This document shows, one piece after another, positions 27,321-36,404 of a stretch of DNA of 64,000 nt (positions are counted from its first letter, which is position 1; each line of letters starts with the position of its first letter). The notes under the pieces are model-generated. The model saw nothing but the letters and a program-made list of their open reading frames with translations, was not told where the DNA came from and made no database searches. The stretch is from Fluctibacter corallii (GTDB lineage: Bacteria > Pseudomonadota > Gammaproteobacteria > Enterobacterales > Alteromonadaceae), in NCBI RefSeq assembly GCF_025751585.1, contig NZ_JAOWKX010000006.1, positions 75,099-139,098 of the forward strand. The letters run 5' to 3'. A program made the translations under genes and the position numbers.

Positions 27321-28157
27321 CTACCTGTTTTTCTTACGATAATAGAGGCCTGGGCTACAACGCACCATATCAAAGTCTTCACTTAAACCAGAAATAGACT
27401 CTGACGCCCCGAGGAATAAGACGCCTGATTCATTGAGTGAGGCGGCAATTTGTTGCAGGATTTTGCGTTTAACCTCAGCCGAAAAGTAAATTAAGACATT
27501 GCGGCAAAACACAATATCGAACTTACCGATACCTGACACAGGGTTGAGTAAGTTAATAGGTCGAAAGGTCACCTGCCGTTTAATTTCGTCAGAAATACGG
27601 TAGCCGCCGGAAGGCAAAGACTCAAAAAATTGACGCTTTCGCTCTTCCGACAATCCTCTGGCAATCGACAAACTGTCATATTCACCTAATTTCGCCCTCT
27701 TGAGCATATCGGCCGATAAGTCCGTACCTAATATAGACGACATATCTTTAAAAGCACCGGGATTGGCTTGTCGATACTCTGCCAGCGTAATGGCTATTGA
27801 ATAAGGCTCTTGCCCCGAAGAACATGCAGCGCTCCAAATTTTTACACTCCTGGCGCGTGTTGCAATCTCTGGCAATAACGAACGCTTAAGCAAGTCAAAT
27901 GGGTAGGTATCTCTAAACCAAAGGGTCTCGTTTGTCGTCATGGCATCAAGAACGGTTTCGACGAGTTCTCGATCACGTTCTTTTATCACGGTGTCTATCA
28001 ACGCAGTGAGAGAAGGCAGAGACTTTTCTCTCACTAATGGCATAAGGCGGCTACGAACAAGATACTGCTTATTGGACCCTAGAACAATACCGCACTTGCG
28101 TTCTAGAAATTGTCCAAATTCGTTGTACGTTTGCAACGAAACTTCTGTCATTTCCAC
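27321..28157 (-). CDS. cheR: CheR, chemotaxis protein methyltransferase
   Basis: A 278-residue SAM-dependent methyltransferase that methylates glutamates of chemoreceptors. The N-terminal helical CheR_N domain is followed by the catalytic domain with VKIWSAACSSGQEPYSIAIT (the GxS/TGxEPYS SAM motif), ILGTDLSADML, GKFDIVFCRNVLIYF and LFLGASESISG. No receptor-tethering extension is seen. It lies 24 bp after cheV and in front of the flgB promoter, as in Vibrio and Shewanella. Confidence 0.95.
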   Translation of the reverse strand: MEMTEVSLQTYNEFGQFLERKCGIVLGSNKQYLVRSRLMPLVREKSLPSLTALIDTVIKERDRELVETVLDAMTTNETLWFRDTYPFDLLKRSLLPEIATRARSVKIWSAACSSGQEPYSIAITLAEYRQANPGAFKDMSSILGTDLSADMLKRAKLGEYDSLSIARGLSEERKRQFFESLPSGGYRISDEIKRQVTFRPINLLNPVSGIGKFDIVFCRNVLIYFSAEVKRKILQQIAASLNESGVLFLGASESISGLSEDFDMVRCSPGLYYRKKNR

Positions 28158-28181
28158 GTATATAATTACCCGTTTGTTATT

Positions 28182-29114
28182 CTACGGCTCTATCCATTTC
28201 TGTACTGCTGATGCAAGTTCGTCCGGGTGAAATTTCGCAATGAAATCATCAGCACCCACTTTTTTCACCATCGCCTGATTAAACACGCCACTGAGTGATG
28301 TATGAAGTATCACATGGAGGTTCTTAAGCTCTGGTGTATTTTTAATTTCTGCGGTTAAGGTATAGCCGTCCATTTCTGGCATTTCAATGTCTGATACCAG
28401 CACGCCTACTTTGTCTGTCACGTTACCCGTTTCGGCAGCCAGTTCTTTCAAACGATTAAGGGCTTCAAGACCATTTTTCGCTGCTTCTATTTCAAGTCCC
28501 AATGTGGTGAGTGCCTTTTTAACCTGATTTCGTGCAACTGAAGAGTCATCAGCGATAAATATGATTTTGCTACCGTATTTCTCCTTGTCAAAATCACTGA
28601 CTACATCTTCACTTACATCAGTATCTAATGGTGAAATCTCATTAAGAATTTTTTCTACATCAAGAATTTCAATTAATTCACCTTCCACTTCCGTAACGGC
28701 CGTTAAATAACTTGCACGTCCGGTTCCTTGTGGTGGCGGCATAATCGCATCCCAGTTGGTGTTAATAATGCGTTCAACAGAACCCACTAAAAAGCCCTGA
28801 ACCGAGCGATTGTACTCAGCAATAATGATAAACGCGCTTTTTAAATCTTCTATGCGCTTACCGCCCGTCGCCATGCTTAAGTCAATGACAGAAATGGTTT
28901 GTCCACGAATGTGTGCAACTCCGCGGACTAGCGCGTTGAGTTTCGGCATTGAGGTCAACGGTGGACACTGCAGGACCTCTCTCACTTTAAACACGTTGAT
29001 ACCAAACCGTTGTCGCGTATTTAACTTAAACAGTAATAACTCTAAACGGTTCTGTCCTACCAACTGCGTTCGTTGATTGACTGAATCCAAAATACCTGAC
29101 ATACACCACCCCAA
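28182..29114 (-). CDS. cheV: CheV, chemotaxis coupling protein
   Basis: A 310-residue CheW-REC fusion. Residues about 20-165 are a CheW domain (LLLFKLNTRQRFGINVFKVR, IRGQTISVIDLSMA). Residues about 180-305 are a response-regulator receiver: acidic pocket IFIADDSS, phosphorylatable Asp in LVSDIEMPEMDG, and the Lys-containing FIAKFHPDEL. CheV links receptors to CheA and may act as a phosphate sink. It is divergent from flgA. Confidence 0.95.
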   Translation of the reverse strand: MGWCMSGILDSVNQRTQLVGQNRLELLLFKLNTRQRFGINVFKVREVLQCPPLTSMPKLNALVRGVAHIRGQTISVIDLSMATGGKRIEDLKSAFIIIAEYNRSVQGFLVGSVERIINTNWDAIMPPPQGTGRASYLTAVTEVEGELIEILDVEKILNEISPLDTDVSEDVVSDFDKEKYGSKIIFIADDSSVARNQVKKALTTLGLEIEAAKNGLEALNRLKELAAETGNVTDKVGVLVSDIEMPEMDGYTLTAEIKNTPELKNLHVILHTSLSGVFNQAMVKKVGADDFIAKFHPDELASAVQKWIEP

Positions 29115-29127
29115 AAATATTCAAACT

Positions 29128-29143
29128 AGGCACAATGTTTGCG
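29128..29143 (+). promoter_or_regulatory. Sigma54-type promoter before flgA
   Basis: Plus strand: AGGCAC, AATGT, TTGCG. GG/GC spacing fits; the first and last bases differ from consensus. About 115 nt before flgA. Confidence 0.6.
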
Positions 29144-29257
29144 TTAATCGAAAAGAAAGCAAAATTAACGCGCTTGTACCTCACAATGCGCCTGAATTTT
29201 GACACATTCACAGACTTTTCCGATCTATGGAATTAAGCATAGACAAAATGACGGCAA

Positions 29258-29986
29258 GTGAACATGAAAAAATTACCTAGCATTATGAGAATACAGATTT
29301 TTTTTCTTCTTTTGAGTCTTTTTCCGCTTATTTTGCCAAGTGTCAGCTATGCTGAGACCCAAAATAATTCGGTGAGACAACATGTTATCGACTCGGTAGA
29401 GGAATTTGTTTACAGAAATTTAGCCTCTTTTGATCAGGCAGCGCTAAAAGTGCACGTGTCAAACATTGATCCTCGGATTCAAATCCCAGCCTGTACTGAA
29501 GAATTTGTTTATTCTGCCTCCCACGACGCTCTACAACAATCAAACTTTGCGGTAAAGGCATCCTGCCCTGCAAATAATTGGTATTTGTATGTCATGGTAA
29601 GAACCGTTGTCATTCAACCCGTTGTGGTGCTGAAAACCATGGTCAGCCCAGGCACAATTTTGACTGACGCGCACGTGGAAGTCGTAGACATTGACAAAAA
29701 ACAGTTAAGATTTACCACTTTTGCCGATAAAGAGAATGTCATTGGCGCACGTATCAAGCGAAGAAGCCGCGCTGGCGCACCAGTGTCACCCGATCTTCTC
29801 TGCTACGTGTGCAAAGGCGATCAAGTCGTGATTAAGGCTGATGCAGCCGGATTAGTATTGAAAACACAAGGAATCGCCGAGGAAGACGGCGTGGTTGGCG
29901 AGACAATTCGTATCCGTAACTCGCGCTCTAATAAACAAGTGTATGGTCGGGTAACCAACCCAACTGAAGTCGTTGTTAGCATTTAA
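29258..29986 (+). CDS. flgA: FlgA, P-ring assembly chaperone
   Basis: A 242-residue periplasmic protein required for P-ring formation. A signal peptide is present (IQIFFLLLSLFPLILPSVSYA, cleaved after SYA). The SAF/ChapFlgA domain follows, with VVVLKTMVSPGTILTDAHVE and the C-terminal RIRNSRSNKQVYGRVTNPTE. The GTG at 29258 is used here, but ATG at 29264 is equally possible and ATG at 29285 would still leave a full signal peptide. It is the first of three plus-strand flagellar genes. Confidence 0.93.
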   Translation: MNMKKLPSIMRIQIFFLLLSLFPLILPSVSYAETQNNSVRQHVIDSVEEFVYRNLASFDQAALKVHVSNIDPRIQIPACTEEFVYSASHDALQQSNFAVKASCPANNWYLYVMVRTVVIQPVVVLKTMVSPGTILTDAHVEVVDIDKKQLRFTTFADKENVIGARIKRRSRAGAPVSPDLLCYVCKGDQVVIKADAAGLVLKTQGIAEEDGVVGETIRIRNSRSNKQVYGRVTNPTEVVVSI

Positions 29987-30086
29987 AACAGGTCTCAGGT
30001 GCATTATTCGCAGACAAACTCTATACTTCAGGTTAAGCCTTAAAGAGATAGCTGCGTTACCTAATGAGTTTTTTTCAATTTTTTGT

Positions 30087-30113
30087 TAAAGTTATCCTTA
30101 AGTCGGCCGATAC
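30087..30113 (+). promoter_or_regulatory. Sigma28 promoter before flgM
   Basis: Plus strand: TAAAG, 14 nt, GCCGATAC. The spacing equals that of the flagellin promoters. It places the anti-sigma factor under the sigma factor it inhibits. Confidence 0.8.
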
Positions 30114-30147
30114 AAGGTACGAGGTTAAATAGGTATTAGGTGTTATT

Positions 30148-30495
30148 ATGGCTATCAACAATATCAATGGCGGCATTAACAAGGCCCCAATCGATAATCA
30201 AAAACTGAATCAACAGCAACAGGCGCAAAACCAAACAGCCAATCAACAGGCTGCAGCGGCAACGCAAAAAGCGCAGGTGGCTACTACGGCTCCACGCACT
30301 GACTCTGTATCGCTTACTCAGTCAGCTCAGCAATTATCGCAGGTTCAAAAGCGCAGTTCAGACGCACCTGTAAACCAAGAAAAAGTCGATAAGCTGAAAA
30401 AGGCGATACAAAGCGGTGAATATAAAGTCAACCCTGAAGCATTGGCTCAAAAAATCAGCACGCTTGAAGGGGAGATTTTTGGCCTCAAACGTTAG
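30148..30495 (+). CDS. flgM: FlgM, anti-sigma28 factor
   Basis: A 115-residue FlgM. The N-terminal half is Gln/Ala-rich and unfolded-looking (NQQQQAQNQTANQQAAAATQ). The C-terminal half has the sigma28-binding region: TDSVSLTQSAQQLSQVQ, then VNQEKVDKLKKAIQSGEYKV and ALAQKISTLEGEIFGL. FlgM holds FliA until it is exported through the completed hook. It is somewhat longer than the usual 95-105 residues because of the Q-rich stretch. flgN follows 18 bp later. Confidence 0.93.
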   Translation: MAINNINGGINKAPIDNQKLNQQQQAQNQTANQQAAAATQKAQVATTAPRTDSVSLTQSAQQLSQVQKRSSDAPVNQEKVDKLKKAIQSGEYKVNPEALAQKISTLEGEIFGLKR

Positions 30496-30513
30496 TTAGA
30501 GACTGAATAACCT

Positions 30514-30942
30514 ATGCCTAATAACCTCAAACAGCTCATAGAAGGTCAAATTCAGCAACTCGAAACACTTCAAGTGCAGCTCGATACCGAGCTGCATCTT
30601 ATTAGCGCGAGAGAGCCCGAGTCGTTAATGAAACTCGTGGAAGAAAAAGCACATAATCTCGACGACATTGCGCAAACGGATACGCAAATCAAACATCTTT
30701 ACCAAAAAACCGATGACGCTGATCTCAAGGCAGAGCTAGAACCATTATTTGATAAAGCCCATGCTTTAGTTGAAGAGTGTAAGTATCGCACTGAAATAAA
30801 CCAACGCGCGATTGAACAAGGGCAATTACGCCTTACCCACCTTAAAAATTTATTGCTCGAATCACGAGCGAAAGAATCAATGACGTATGACAAAAGCGGC
30901 CGCCCCAAAGGGGGGATGTCGGGTCCTAGCATCGAAGCATAG
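30514..30942 (+). CDS. flgN: FlgN, export chaperone for FlgK/FlgL
   Basis: A 142-residue, almost wholly helical FlgN-family protein (LKQLIEGQIQQLETLQVQLD, EEKAHNLDDIAQTDTQIKHL, NQRAIEQGQLRLTHLKNLLL). The Ser/Gly/Pro-rich tail (YDKSGRPKGGMSGPSIEA) is the usual disordered end. It delivers hook-associated proteins to the export gate. It is co-transcribed with flgM and followed by a bidirectional terminator. Confidence 0.9.
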   Translation: MPNNLKQLIEGQIQQLETLQVQLDTELHLISAREPESLMKLVEEKAHNLDDIAQTDTQIKHLYQKTDDADLKAELEPLFDKAHALVEECKYRTEINQRAIEQGQLRLTHLKNLLLESRAKESMTYDKSGRPKGGMSGPSIEA

Positions 30943-30961
30943 GGTAATCTGATTCATTCAC

Positions 30962-30992
30962 AAAAAAGCGGAGACCCGTTGCCTCCGCTTTA
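30962..30992. terminator. Bidirectional terminator between flgN and flgP
   Basis: AAGCGGAG/CTCCGCTT stem with a 9-nt loop. TTTTTT follows on the minus strand and TTTAGT on the plus strand. It serves the convergent genes flgN and flgP. Confidence 0.85.
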
Positions 30993-31010
30993 GTACACTT
31001 CACTCGACTA

Positions 31011-31475
31011 CTAGTAGTAATGCACTTTTCGAATACGTTTCGGCTTTGCTGTAGAAAGGTAAATAGCGTAAACACGCCCGAAATCTAACTCCAGTTCGGT
31101 CGCATAGGTGTCTTCCCCAACAGGGTAGCTTTTTATGACTCGCGCTCCTCTGATCACACCTTCCACAGACGATTTAAGGCTAGTATCTGTTAATACCAAA
31201 TTTGCGAGAGTCTGATTACCGTCAACTTTTTGGCCATACACTTGCTCTGTTAACTCTCGGTAGGCATCAAGCTTAGAGGCTTTTATTGCCATCAAGGTCT
31301 TAGTTGTAGTATCGCCACCTCGTTGTGGGCTAATTGGCGCATAACCAATTGCCTGCAAAACAGGGTAGGTTTCAGGCTCAATGGTTTCCCACTCAACTTG
31401 CTTGTCAAACATAGTAGAGCAGCCTCCCAACAGAAGTGCCGATAAAATGGGAAGAAGTTTTAATGTAGAACTCAT
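31011..31475 (-). CDS. flgP: FlgP, outer-membrane lipoprotein of the flagellar H/T-ring region
   Basis: A 154-residue lipoprotein. The N-terminus MSSTLKLLPILSALLLGGCS carries a lipobox (LLGGC). The rest matches FlgP/LPP20-like proteins: AIGYAPISPQRGGDTTTKTL, AIKASKLDAYRELTEQVYGQ and VEGVIRGARVIKSYPVGEDT. FlgP forms a disk around the outer-membrane ring in sheathed and high-torque polar flagella. The usual partner FlgO is not next to it. It is convergent with flgN and divergent from flgT. Confidence 0.85.
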   Translation of the reverse strand: MSSTLKLLPILSALLLGGCSTMFDKQVEWETIEPETYPVLQAIGYAPISPQRGGDTTTKTLMAIKASKLDAYRELTEQVYGQKVDGNQTLANLVLTDTSLKSSVEGVIRGARVIKSYPVGEDTYATELELDFGRVYAIYLSTAKPKRIRKVHYY

Positions 31476-31713
31476 ACACTGTCACCGCGTTAATCTTTGT
31501 AGCCTATTAATGAATATGACCACTACAATACTATTGCAGGTGTTCAACCCTGCCTGCTTTCTTGAGTGAATAGCAGCAAGTTACGTGCCGCTTTCTCATT
31601 TTTCCTTATATTTGAAAAGCTATCGAGATGTAGCCTACCGACAATACGGTATGGTTTGTGCTTGAAGCTCTATTAATGTTAAGTAACGCCGAAAAATAGA
31701 CAGTGGTAAAGGT

Positions 31714-32898
31714 ATGGTAAAGGTGTCTAAATTGAATCTGCAACGTGTATTCATAAAACTGACTGTTTTATTTTGCTTGGGCATAAGTGCAAACGCGTTT
31801 GCTATTTGGTTTGAGTCTTCCGGACAGGCCATCATTGAAAATGGTAATCGGGAGTTTGCGCGCGAGAAGGCCACACAAGAAGCCATAAAGCAAGCATTGT
31901 TGTATTCGGGCGCGTCGGTAAGAAGTGTGCAACGAATGGCGAATGGCCTGCTTAAAGACGATCATTTAGAAATTCGAAGTCATGGAGAAGTGAATGCTAT
32001 TGAGCTTATTCATGAGTCTTACGAAGACGGATACGTGACAGTATCCATACGTGCCGACATTTTCCCTCAAGGTGCTAACTGCCCTGCGTCCGATTACAAA
32101 AAAACCATCAGCACAGCGCGCTTTCCTATTATTCACCGAGAGCACGCAGCCGTAGGCAATATCTATGGCATCGGAGCCCATATTCCGCTTCGTTTGCAAT
32201 CCACGTTTGATAATCAAGGGCAATACGCGGAGATGTCTTCACTGGAGCCTTATTACCTCAATCCAGATATTATTAACTTGCAACAACATGTGGTGCAGAT
32301 TGCCCGCAAACATAATACTCAGTATGTATTACTTGCGGCCATTACTGAGCTCAGTTTAGAGCACTCTGAAGAGTCAATTTCAGATAAGCTATCATTTTGG
32401 GAAGACAACTATCCGCTGCGTCACTTTAAGTTGAATGTCTCGCTTTACGAGGGCCAAACTGGCGGCAGGATTTTACAAAAAAGCTATGCAACACAAGCAC
32501 AGTGGGAATTCGATCAACACATCGAAGTTGACGTAAACACACAAGAATTGTGGTCATCTCGCTTTGGTCGAGAAGTTGACGGTATTCTGCAAGAAATCGT
32601 AGAAGATGTAGACGAATCAATCAGCTGTACGCCAGCATATGGTCGCGTACTGGCGGTTAAAAATGAAGAGATTCACATTAACCTCGGCAGCAATGCAGGG
32701 GTCAAACAAGGCGATGAATTCACGCTCCTACAGGTCAGTCAATTTTATGACCCTATCGGAACCCTCCATTATCAATACCAAGTGCACCCCACCCGCGTAA
32801 GAGTCTCTCGCACCTACTCCACCTCCGCGGTGGTGAAATCAATTGATGGTTCACTGTTAGCGAATATACAGCCAAATGATTTTGTCGCGCGTCAGTAG
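31714..32898 (+). CDS. flgT: FlgT, H-ring protein of the polar flagellum
   Basis: A 394-residue periplasmic protein with a signal peptide (FIKLTVLFCLGISANAFA, cleaved after AFA). FlgT_N begins IWFESSGQAIIENGNREFAR and KATQEAIKQALLYSGASVRS. FlgT_M holds VLLAAITELSLE. FlgT_C has TPAYGRVLAVKNEEIHINLG and SNAGVKQGDEFTLLQ. FlgT builds the H-ring that anchors the Na+-driven stator MotX/MotY in Vibrio-type flagella. The divergent spacer with flgP (31476-31713) holds no other gene I can see. The start has only a weak ribosome-binding site. Confidence 0.88.
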   Translation: MVKVSKLNLQRVFIKLTVLFCLGISANAFAIWFESSGQAIIENGNREFAREKATQEAIKQALLYSGASVRSVQRMANGLLKDDHLEIRSHGEVNAIELIHESYEDGYVTVSIRADIFPQGANCPASDYKKTISTARFPIIHREHAAVGNIYGIGAHIPLRLQSTFDNQGQYAEMSSLEPYYLNPDIINLQQHVVQIARKHNTQYVLLAAITELSLEHSEESISDKLSFWEDNYPLRHFKLNVSLYEGQTGGRILQKSYATQAQWEFDQHIEVDVNTQELWSSRFGREVDGILQEIVEDVDESISCTPAYGRVLAVKNEEIHINLGSNAGVKQGDEFTLLQVSQFYDPIGTLHYQYQVHPTRVRVSRTYSTSAVVKSIDGSLLANIQPNDFVARQ

Positions 32899-32944
32899 TG
32901 CTTTAAATCATTGATTGAGTGAGTAATAATGCTCTCTCAATTAC

Positions 32945-33020
32945 GTCCCCATAGTTTAACTGGATAAAACAAGAGCCTCCTAAGCTTTAGATCTGCGTTC
33001 GAGTCGCGGTGGGGACGCCA
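32945..33020 (+). tRNA. tRNA-Arg (anticodon CCT)
   Basis: A complete 76-nt cloverleaf including encoded CCA. The acceptor stem is GTCCCCA/TGGGGAC, the D arm GTTT/AAAC and the anticodon stem AGAGC/GCTTT, with loop CTCCTAA (anticodon CCT). The T arm is CTGCG/CGCGG with loop TTCGAGT. It marks the border between the flagellar locus and the variable Rhs island; tRNA-Arg(CCT) 3' ends are frequent integration sites in gammaproteobacteria. Confidence 0.93.
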
Positions 33021-33097
33021 TTTTCTCAAAACCGTTACAGCTCTCTACATCATGTCTTCAATACAGCCAATATGGCTCTCTGGACTTCCCAGCTTTC

Positions 33098-33300
33098 ACT
33101 AGACAGTTTTTATAAAAATTCATCGACAACCAGCACAGAGGCCGATCAACTTTGAGCTATCCAACAAACATCTACGAATCTCTATCCATACATTAACGCG
33201 CTGCGGGGAAATCCCCCCCTTCTGGACCAAGCCGAAACCCGCTTTGGACCAGAAAATGATAAACGTGTGGAACATCTAAGGACAAAGGTTTGGGCCTGGC
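33098..33300 (-). repeat. Rhs spacer repeat R1 (short form, core lost)
   Basis: The outermost copy of the repeat that precedes every displaced Rhs tip: ACTAGACAGTTTTTATAAA at one end, several GGACCA/TGGTCC hexamers at the other. It is the short form, without the ~110-bp middle block of R2-R4. Unlike R2-R5 it has no Rhs core end attached, so any older tip between it and the tRNA has been lost. Nothing else is seen in 33301-33411. Confidence 0.75.
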
Positions 33301-33411
33301 AAGGTCACAAACGAAGATCCAAAATACATTCCGGAAGTTTAATTAATGTGCTCCCGAATAAAGTTACTCAACAAAATAGAACTGACAAATATCATTAGGT
33401 TATTGGGCAAT

Positions 33412-33990
33412 TTATTTGAGAAACTTGCTTAATCTTAGTTTTTTTATGTTTTTAATCCTGTTCTCTTCTGGAAATGGCTTTATTGCATCAGCTTTAATCA
33501 ACTCGACCATTTCTGATGTAATTCTGAACTGCTCTCCTTTTAGGCCAGAATTCAAGAAGACATCAAAACATCTGTTCGCCTCGGAATATCTTTCCAATGT
33601 GGATAAGCATATGCCCTTAACATATTGAAAATATGGTTTTGCCTCCTTGCTAATACTAGCTTGCAATTTTTCTAAAGTATTTAGCTTTTCAAATTCTGAA
33701 AAAGCCTTGGTTAAGCCGTCTCTAAGGGTTAGTGTAATCTGATCATCTAGACTCTTTTTTTCCTCGACAGTTGGGAACCTTCCACCAACGACTACAGCAT
33801 CTAGCCAAATGTCCTTTTCGGTTAGTGGAAAGCAACCATACCAAACAAACACATCTTTTCTTGATATACAAATTTCAATAAGAAAAAGTAAATCATTTGT
33901 TACATTAACGAACTTGTTTTTCTTAAGGTTTTCGAATCCGTTAAGGCGTAAATCAGCCAACAAACTTTGGTCGAATTCAAAGCTAGTCAT
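33412..33990 (-). CDS. Putative immunity protein of displaced tip 1
   Basis: A 192-residue soluble protein (MTSFEFDQSLLADLRLNGFE start) that begins 8 bp after the end of the broken REase-like toxin. I do not recognise the family. The context (last gene of a tip module, low G+C, no signal peptide) is that of a cognate immunity gene. The frame is intact although its toxin has a stop and a frameshift, consistent with immunity outlasting the toxin. Confidence 0.55.
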   Translation of the reverse strand: MTSFEFDQSLLADLRLNGFENLKKNKFVNVTNDLLFLIEICISRKDVFVWYGCFPLTEKDIWLDAVVVGGRFPTVEEKKSLDDQITLTLRDGLTKAFSEFEKLNTLEKLQASISKEAKPYFQYVKGICLSTLERYSEANRCFDVFLNSGLKGEQFRITSEMVELIKADAIKPFPEENRIKNIKKLRLSKFLK

Positions 33991-33998
33991 AGATATTA

Positions 33999-34756
33999 CT
34001 ACTTCTTAGTAACGAGAATTTCAATTATGTCACTCCCATCAAAAACACTTGTCAACTTAGAATTCCTCTTTTTAGAGCCACCTCTACCCGTTTTCAAATC
34101 GAATGCCAACAAAGTTTTGCCAGTTCAAATATCTAAAATGACTACGCCAATTCCTATTGAACCCGAATGTCTGCGTTTTACCTTGCTTCCTGTTCCTTTA
34201 TCACGAAATACTTCGGACACAACTCGCAACCCAAACTTTTTATACTTCTTATTTATTCCTTTAATCAAGTTTTCAAACTCTCTTTGGGCAGCGGTTCCTT
34301 TGGTTGCAGCACTTTTGAAAGTCCTGCCAGCAGCTTCTTGAAGTAAAATCTCAAGTAAACTTTGCTAAACCAATTATCTCGTTTCCAACTATACCAAAAG
34401 CTTTTCTTCCTCCAGTGCCAGTAAGTGCATTCGTTAATGCCGATCGCCCAATAGCAGAAGTCGATGATTTAACGAGTATCGAATTGATTCTTAATGAAAT
34501 ACCAATGTTCTGAAGAGTGACATATCCGCTTGGGTCATAGTTATTTATCGGGTCTCCGTTACCGTAAAAATATTTATGTAGTGACGCTGGGTTTGTATCT
34601 ACTCCTTCGAACTCATCCATCTGCGTAAACCGACCCACGCTCTGGTCGTAGTAACGTGCACGTAGGTAATAGCTATCTAATTCAGAATCATACTGTTCAC
34701 CAGTAAACAGATAGTCGTTATCTGTTGAGCCCGCTTGGTTCAGGAGTGTACCGAAT
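33999..34756 (-). pseudogene. Displaced Rhs tip 1: broken PD-(D/E)XK-like nuclease toxin
   Basis: The module starts with the Rhs core end (GRFTQMDEFEG, then NNYDPSG). It continues in one frame to 34351 and is then shifted near 34345-34360. In the new frame the protein continues LLEILLQEAAGRTFKSAATK to GIGVVILDI, meets an in-frame TGA at 34125-34127, then resumes with TGKTLLAFDLKTGRGGSKK and ends at 33999. The pattern ILD...FDLKTG is that of restriction-endonuclease-fold (Tox-REase) tips. With both a frameshift and a stop it cannot make a toxin unless repaired. No start codon precedes the core part. Confidence 0.65.
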
Positions 34757-35064
34757 GATCGACCAAACTTTACTAGACAGTTTTTATAAAAAATTCATCG
34801 ACAACCGGCACAGAGGTCGTTCAACTTTGAGCTATCCAACAAATATATTCGAATCTTTAGCCATACATTAACGCGCCATAGATAAAAATTTTGCCACACT
34901 TGGTCCAAGGCAATAATCATCGTGTCAAAGACGATTAGCACACAATGGTCCAATATCAGGGATTATCTATGTGGAAAATCCCACCCTTCTGGACCAACCT
35001 GGAACCCACTTTGGACCAGAACGTGATAAACGCGTGGACCAATAAAGGACATCGGATTGGACCA
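34618..35064 (-). repeat. Rhs core end plus spacer repeat R2 (long form)
   Basis: 34618-34756 is homologous to codons of the live Rhs gene at about 43395-43534 (GTLLNQ...GEQYDSELDSYYLRARYYDQ, then GRFTQMD). At GAATG|ATCGACC the homology stops abruptly and the spacer repeat begins (34757-35064). This is the long form with the middle block (GGTCCAAGGCAATAATCATC and ATCAGGGATTATCTA). Among the four displaced cores this one has the most changes from the live gene (for example Gln-Ala instead of Gln-Thr, Ser-Tyr instead of Asn-Tyr). Confidence 0.8.
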
Positions 35065-35106
35065 CAGCGATCGTTAATTCTGCTTTGAGTTCTAACTATC
35101 GTGAGA

Positions 35107-36078
35107 TTAGGAGTTCCGATATTCGTTACTTTTTCGGTTGTAATGCCGTTTATTGCCAAAACCGATATCAGCGGTGTCTTTGTGTACATCTAAAAAAGAA
35201 AGGTCTCCATCTACTACCTTGCTATTACCAAAATGAAAGGAACAAAGTTTTGGCAAATCTTTAATAAAAGACAATGAATTAACTTCTTTACAAGAAATTC
35301 CCAGCTTTTCAATACCTATAAATTTGGAGATGAAGCTGTAGTCATTTAACCGGCCACAAGCGTTGATAAAGAGGTTATTTAAAATAGAATGCACTGACTC
35401 AACTTTAACACTTTCCAGCTTGCGCATTTCGATAATCCATAGCTCTTCTAGAACAGGGAGTTCATCGATACACACCAATGATTCACATGGTAAAAAGCCT
35501 ACATTTAAGTATTTCAATTTTTTGAGCACTGAAAGACCACTTAAATCTTTAATTTTGGATTCATTGCCAATTCCAAAAGCATTTAGGCTGGCAAATTGGG
35601 ATAGAACGCCCAAATCTTTTAAACCAACATTTGCCAAATCTAAATCAATAATTGAATTTGCAGACGCGATATTATTGAAATCCAAATTAACATCACAAAC
35701 ACTAAGCGAATCCAGCTTTTTAAGCTCAGGTAGAGATAAAACAATACTTTTTTTTCTATCCCATAGCCCAACGCCCAATTTATTCAGATTTGTTAAGCAA
35801 TTTATGTTGTCCAAAGAGGTAATCTCTGCACTTCTCGAAATACCAAGGTGCTGGATGTTTTTAAACCTTGGATCACAGAGAAAGTCCAGATTGCCCCACT
35901 CGCCATAATCTATTTCCAACTTAGCGAATTTTCCCGCTTCAATCTCTTCGAATATACGGTCATCCCACTTCACAAGTAATTTTAAAATTCTAGCGTATTT
36001 ATCTTGATTAACTATGTAATCAGGGTGGCCACTTGTTGATTTTCTATATTCAAATCTTGCCCCACTATCTAACCGCAT
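35107..36078 (-). CDS. Leucine-rich-repeat immunity protein candidate (displaced tip 2)
   Basis: A 323-residue cytoplasmic protein made of irregular leucine-rich repeats: IQHLGISRSAEITSLDNINC, LTNLNKLGVGL, LKKLDSLSVCDVNL and LKKLKYLNVGFLP. It overlaps the preceding toxin remnant by 10 bp (start ATGCGG inside the toxin stop region), the usual coupling of toxin tip and immunity. A second LRR protein of similar size guards the live GIY-YIG tip (41898-42767). Because the toxin remnant upstream resembles the tail of that GIY-YIG tip, LRR proteins seem to be the immunity class for this toxin family here. Confidence 0.65.
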   Translation of the reverse strand: MRLDSGARFEYRKSTSGHPDYIVNQDKYARILKLLVKWDDRIFEEIEAGKFAKLEIDYGEWGNLDFLCDPRFKNIQHLGISRSAEITSLDNINCLTNLNKLGVGLWDRKKSIVLSLPELKKLDSLSVCDVNLDFNNIASANSIIDLDLANVGLKDLGVLSQFASLNAFGIGNESKIKDLSGLSVLKKLKYLNVGFLPCESLVCIDELPVLEELWIIEMRKLESVKVESVHSILNNLFINACGRLNDYSFISKFIGIEKLGISCKEVNSLSFIKDLPKLCSFHFGNSKVVDGDLSFLDVHKDTADIGFGNKRHYNRKSNEYRNS

Positions 36079-36404
36079 AACTTTGCCTTGCTTAATGCTT
36101 TTTGTAATTTGGGTCTATTTTTACCAATAACATTCTTTTGGTTACCTACAGGAGCATTTTTAATTTTTCCACTTTTGTCGTATCCAGCTTCTTCAAGTAG
36201 TACCTCTAACACCCACTTCTCCAAGATATCTAGTGCATCCTTAATCTTTCCATTGTCACGAACTGTGACTGGAAAACTACTTAAGAACGCTTTTGCCTTT
36301 ACTCTGCCGGCGGTAGCGTGCTGGCTGCTTCGAGCCTGTACATTCTTGGCTTGTTTAAAAACATTGATTCCGAAGTATGTAAGGCTAGTAATAACCAGCT
36401 TTAT
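36069..36404 (-). pseudogene. Headless Rhs tip remnant, tail of a GIY-YIG-type toxin
   Basis: An open frame without start codon or Rhs core. It reads LVITSLTYFGINVFKQAKNV, then KIKDALDILEKWVLEVLLEE, GYDKSGKIKNAP and ends KLQKALSKAKLCG. It parallels the last 60 residues of the live tip (DALEQSFIDD, GGKSSGKNSRGKSANKRNQF, LMKKFKICPTG) in spacing and in the basic Asn/Lys-rich end. It overlaps the stop of the preceding immunity gene, showing that its front half was deleted when the next module arrived. Confidence 0.5.
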
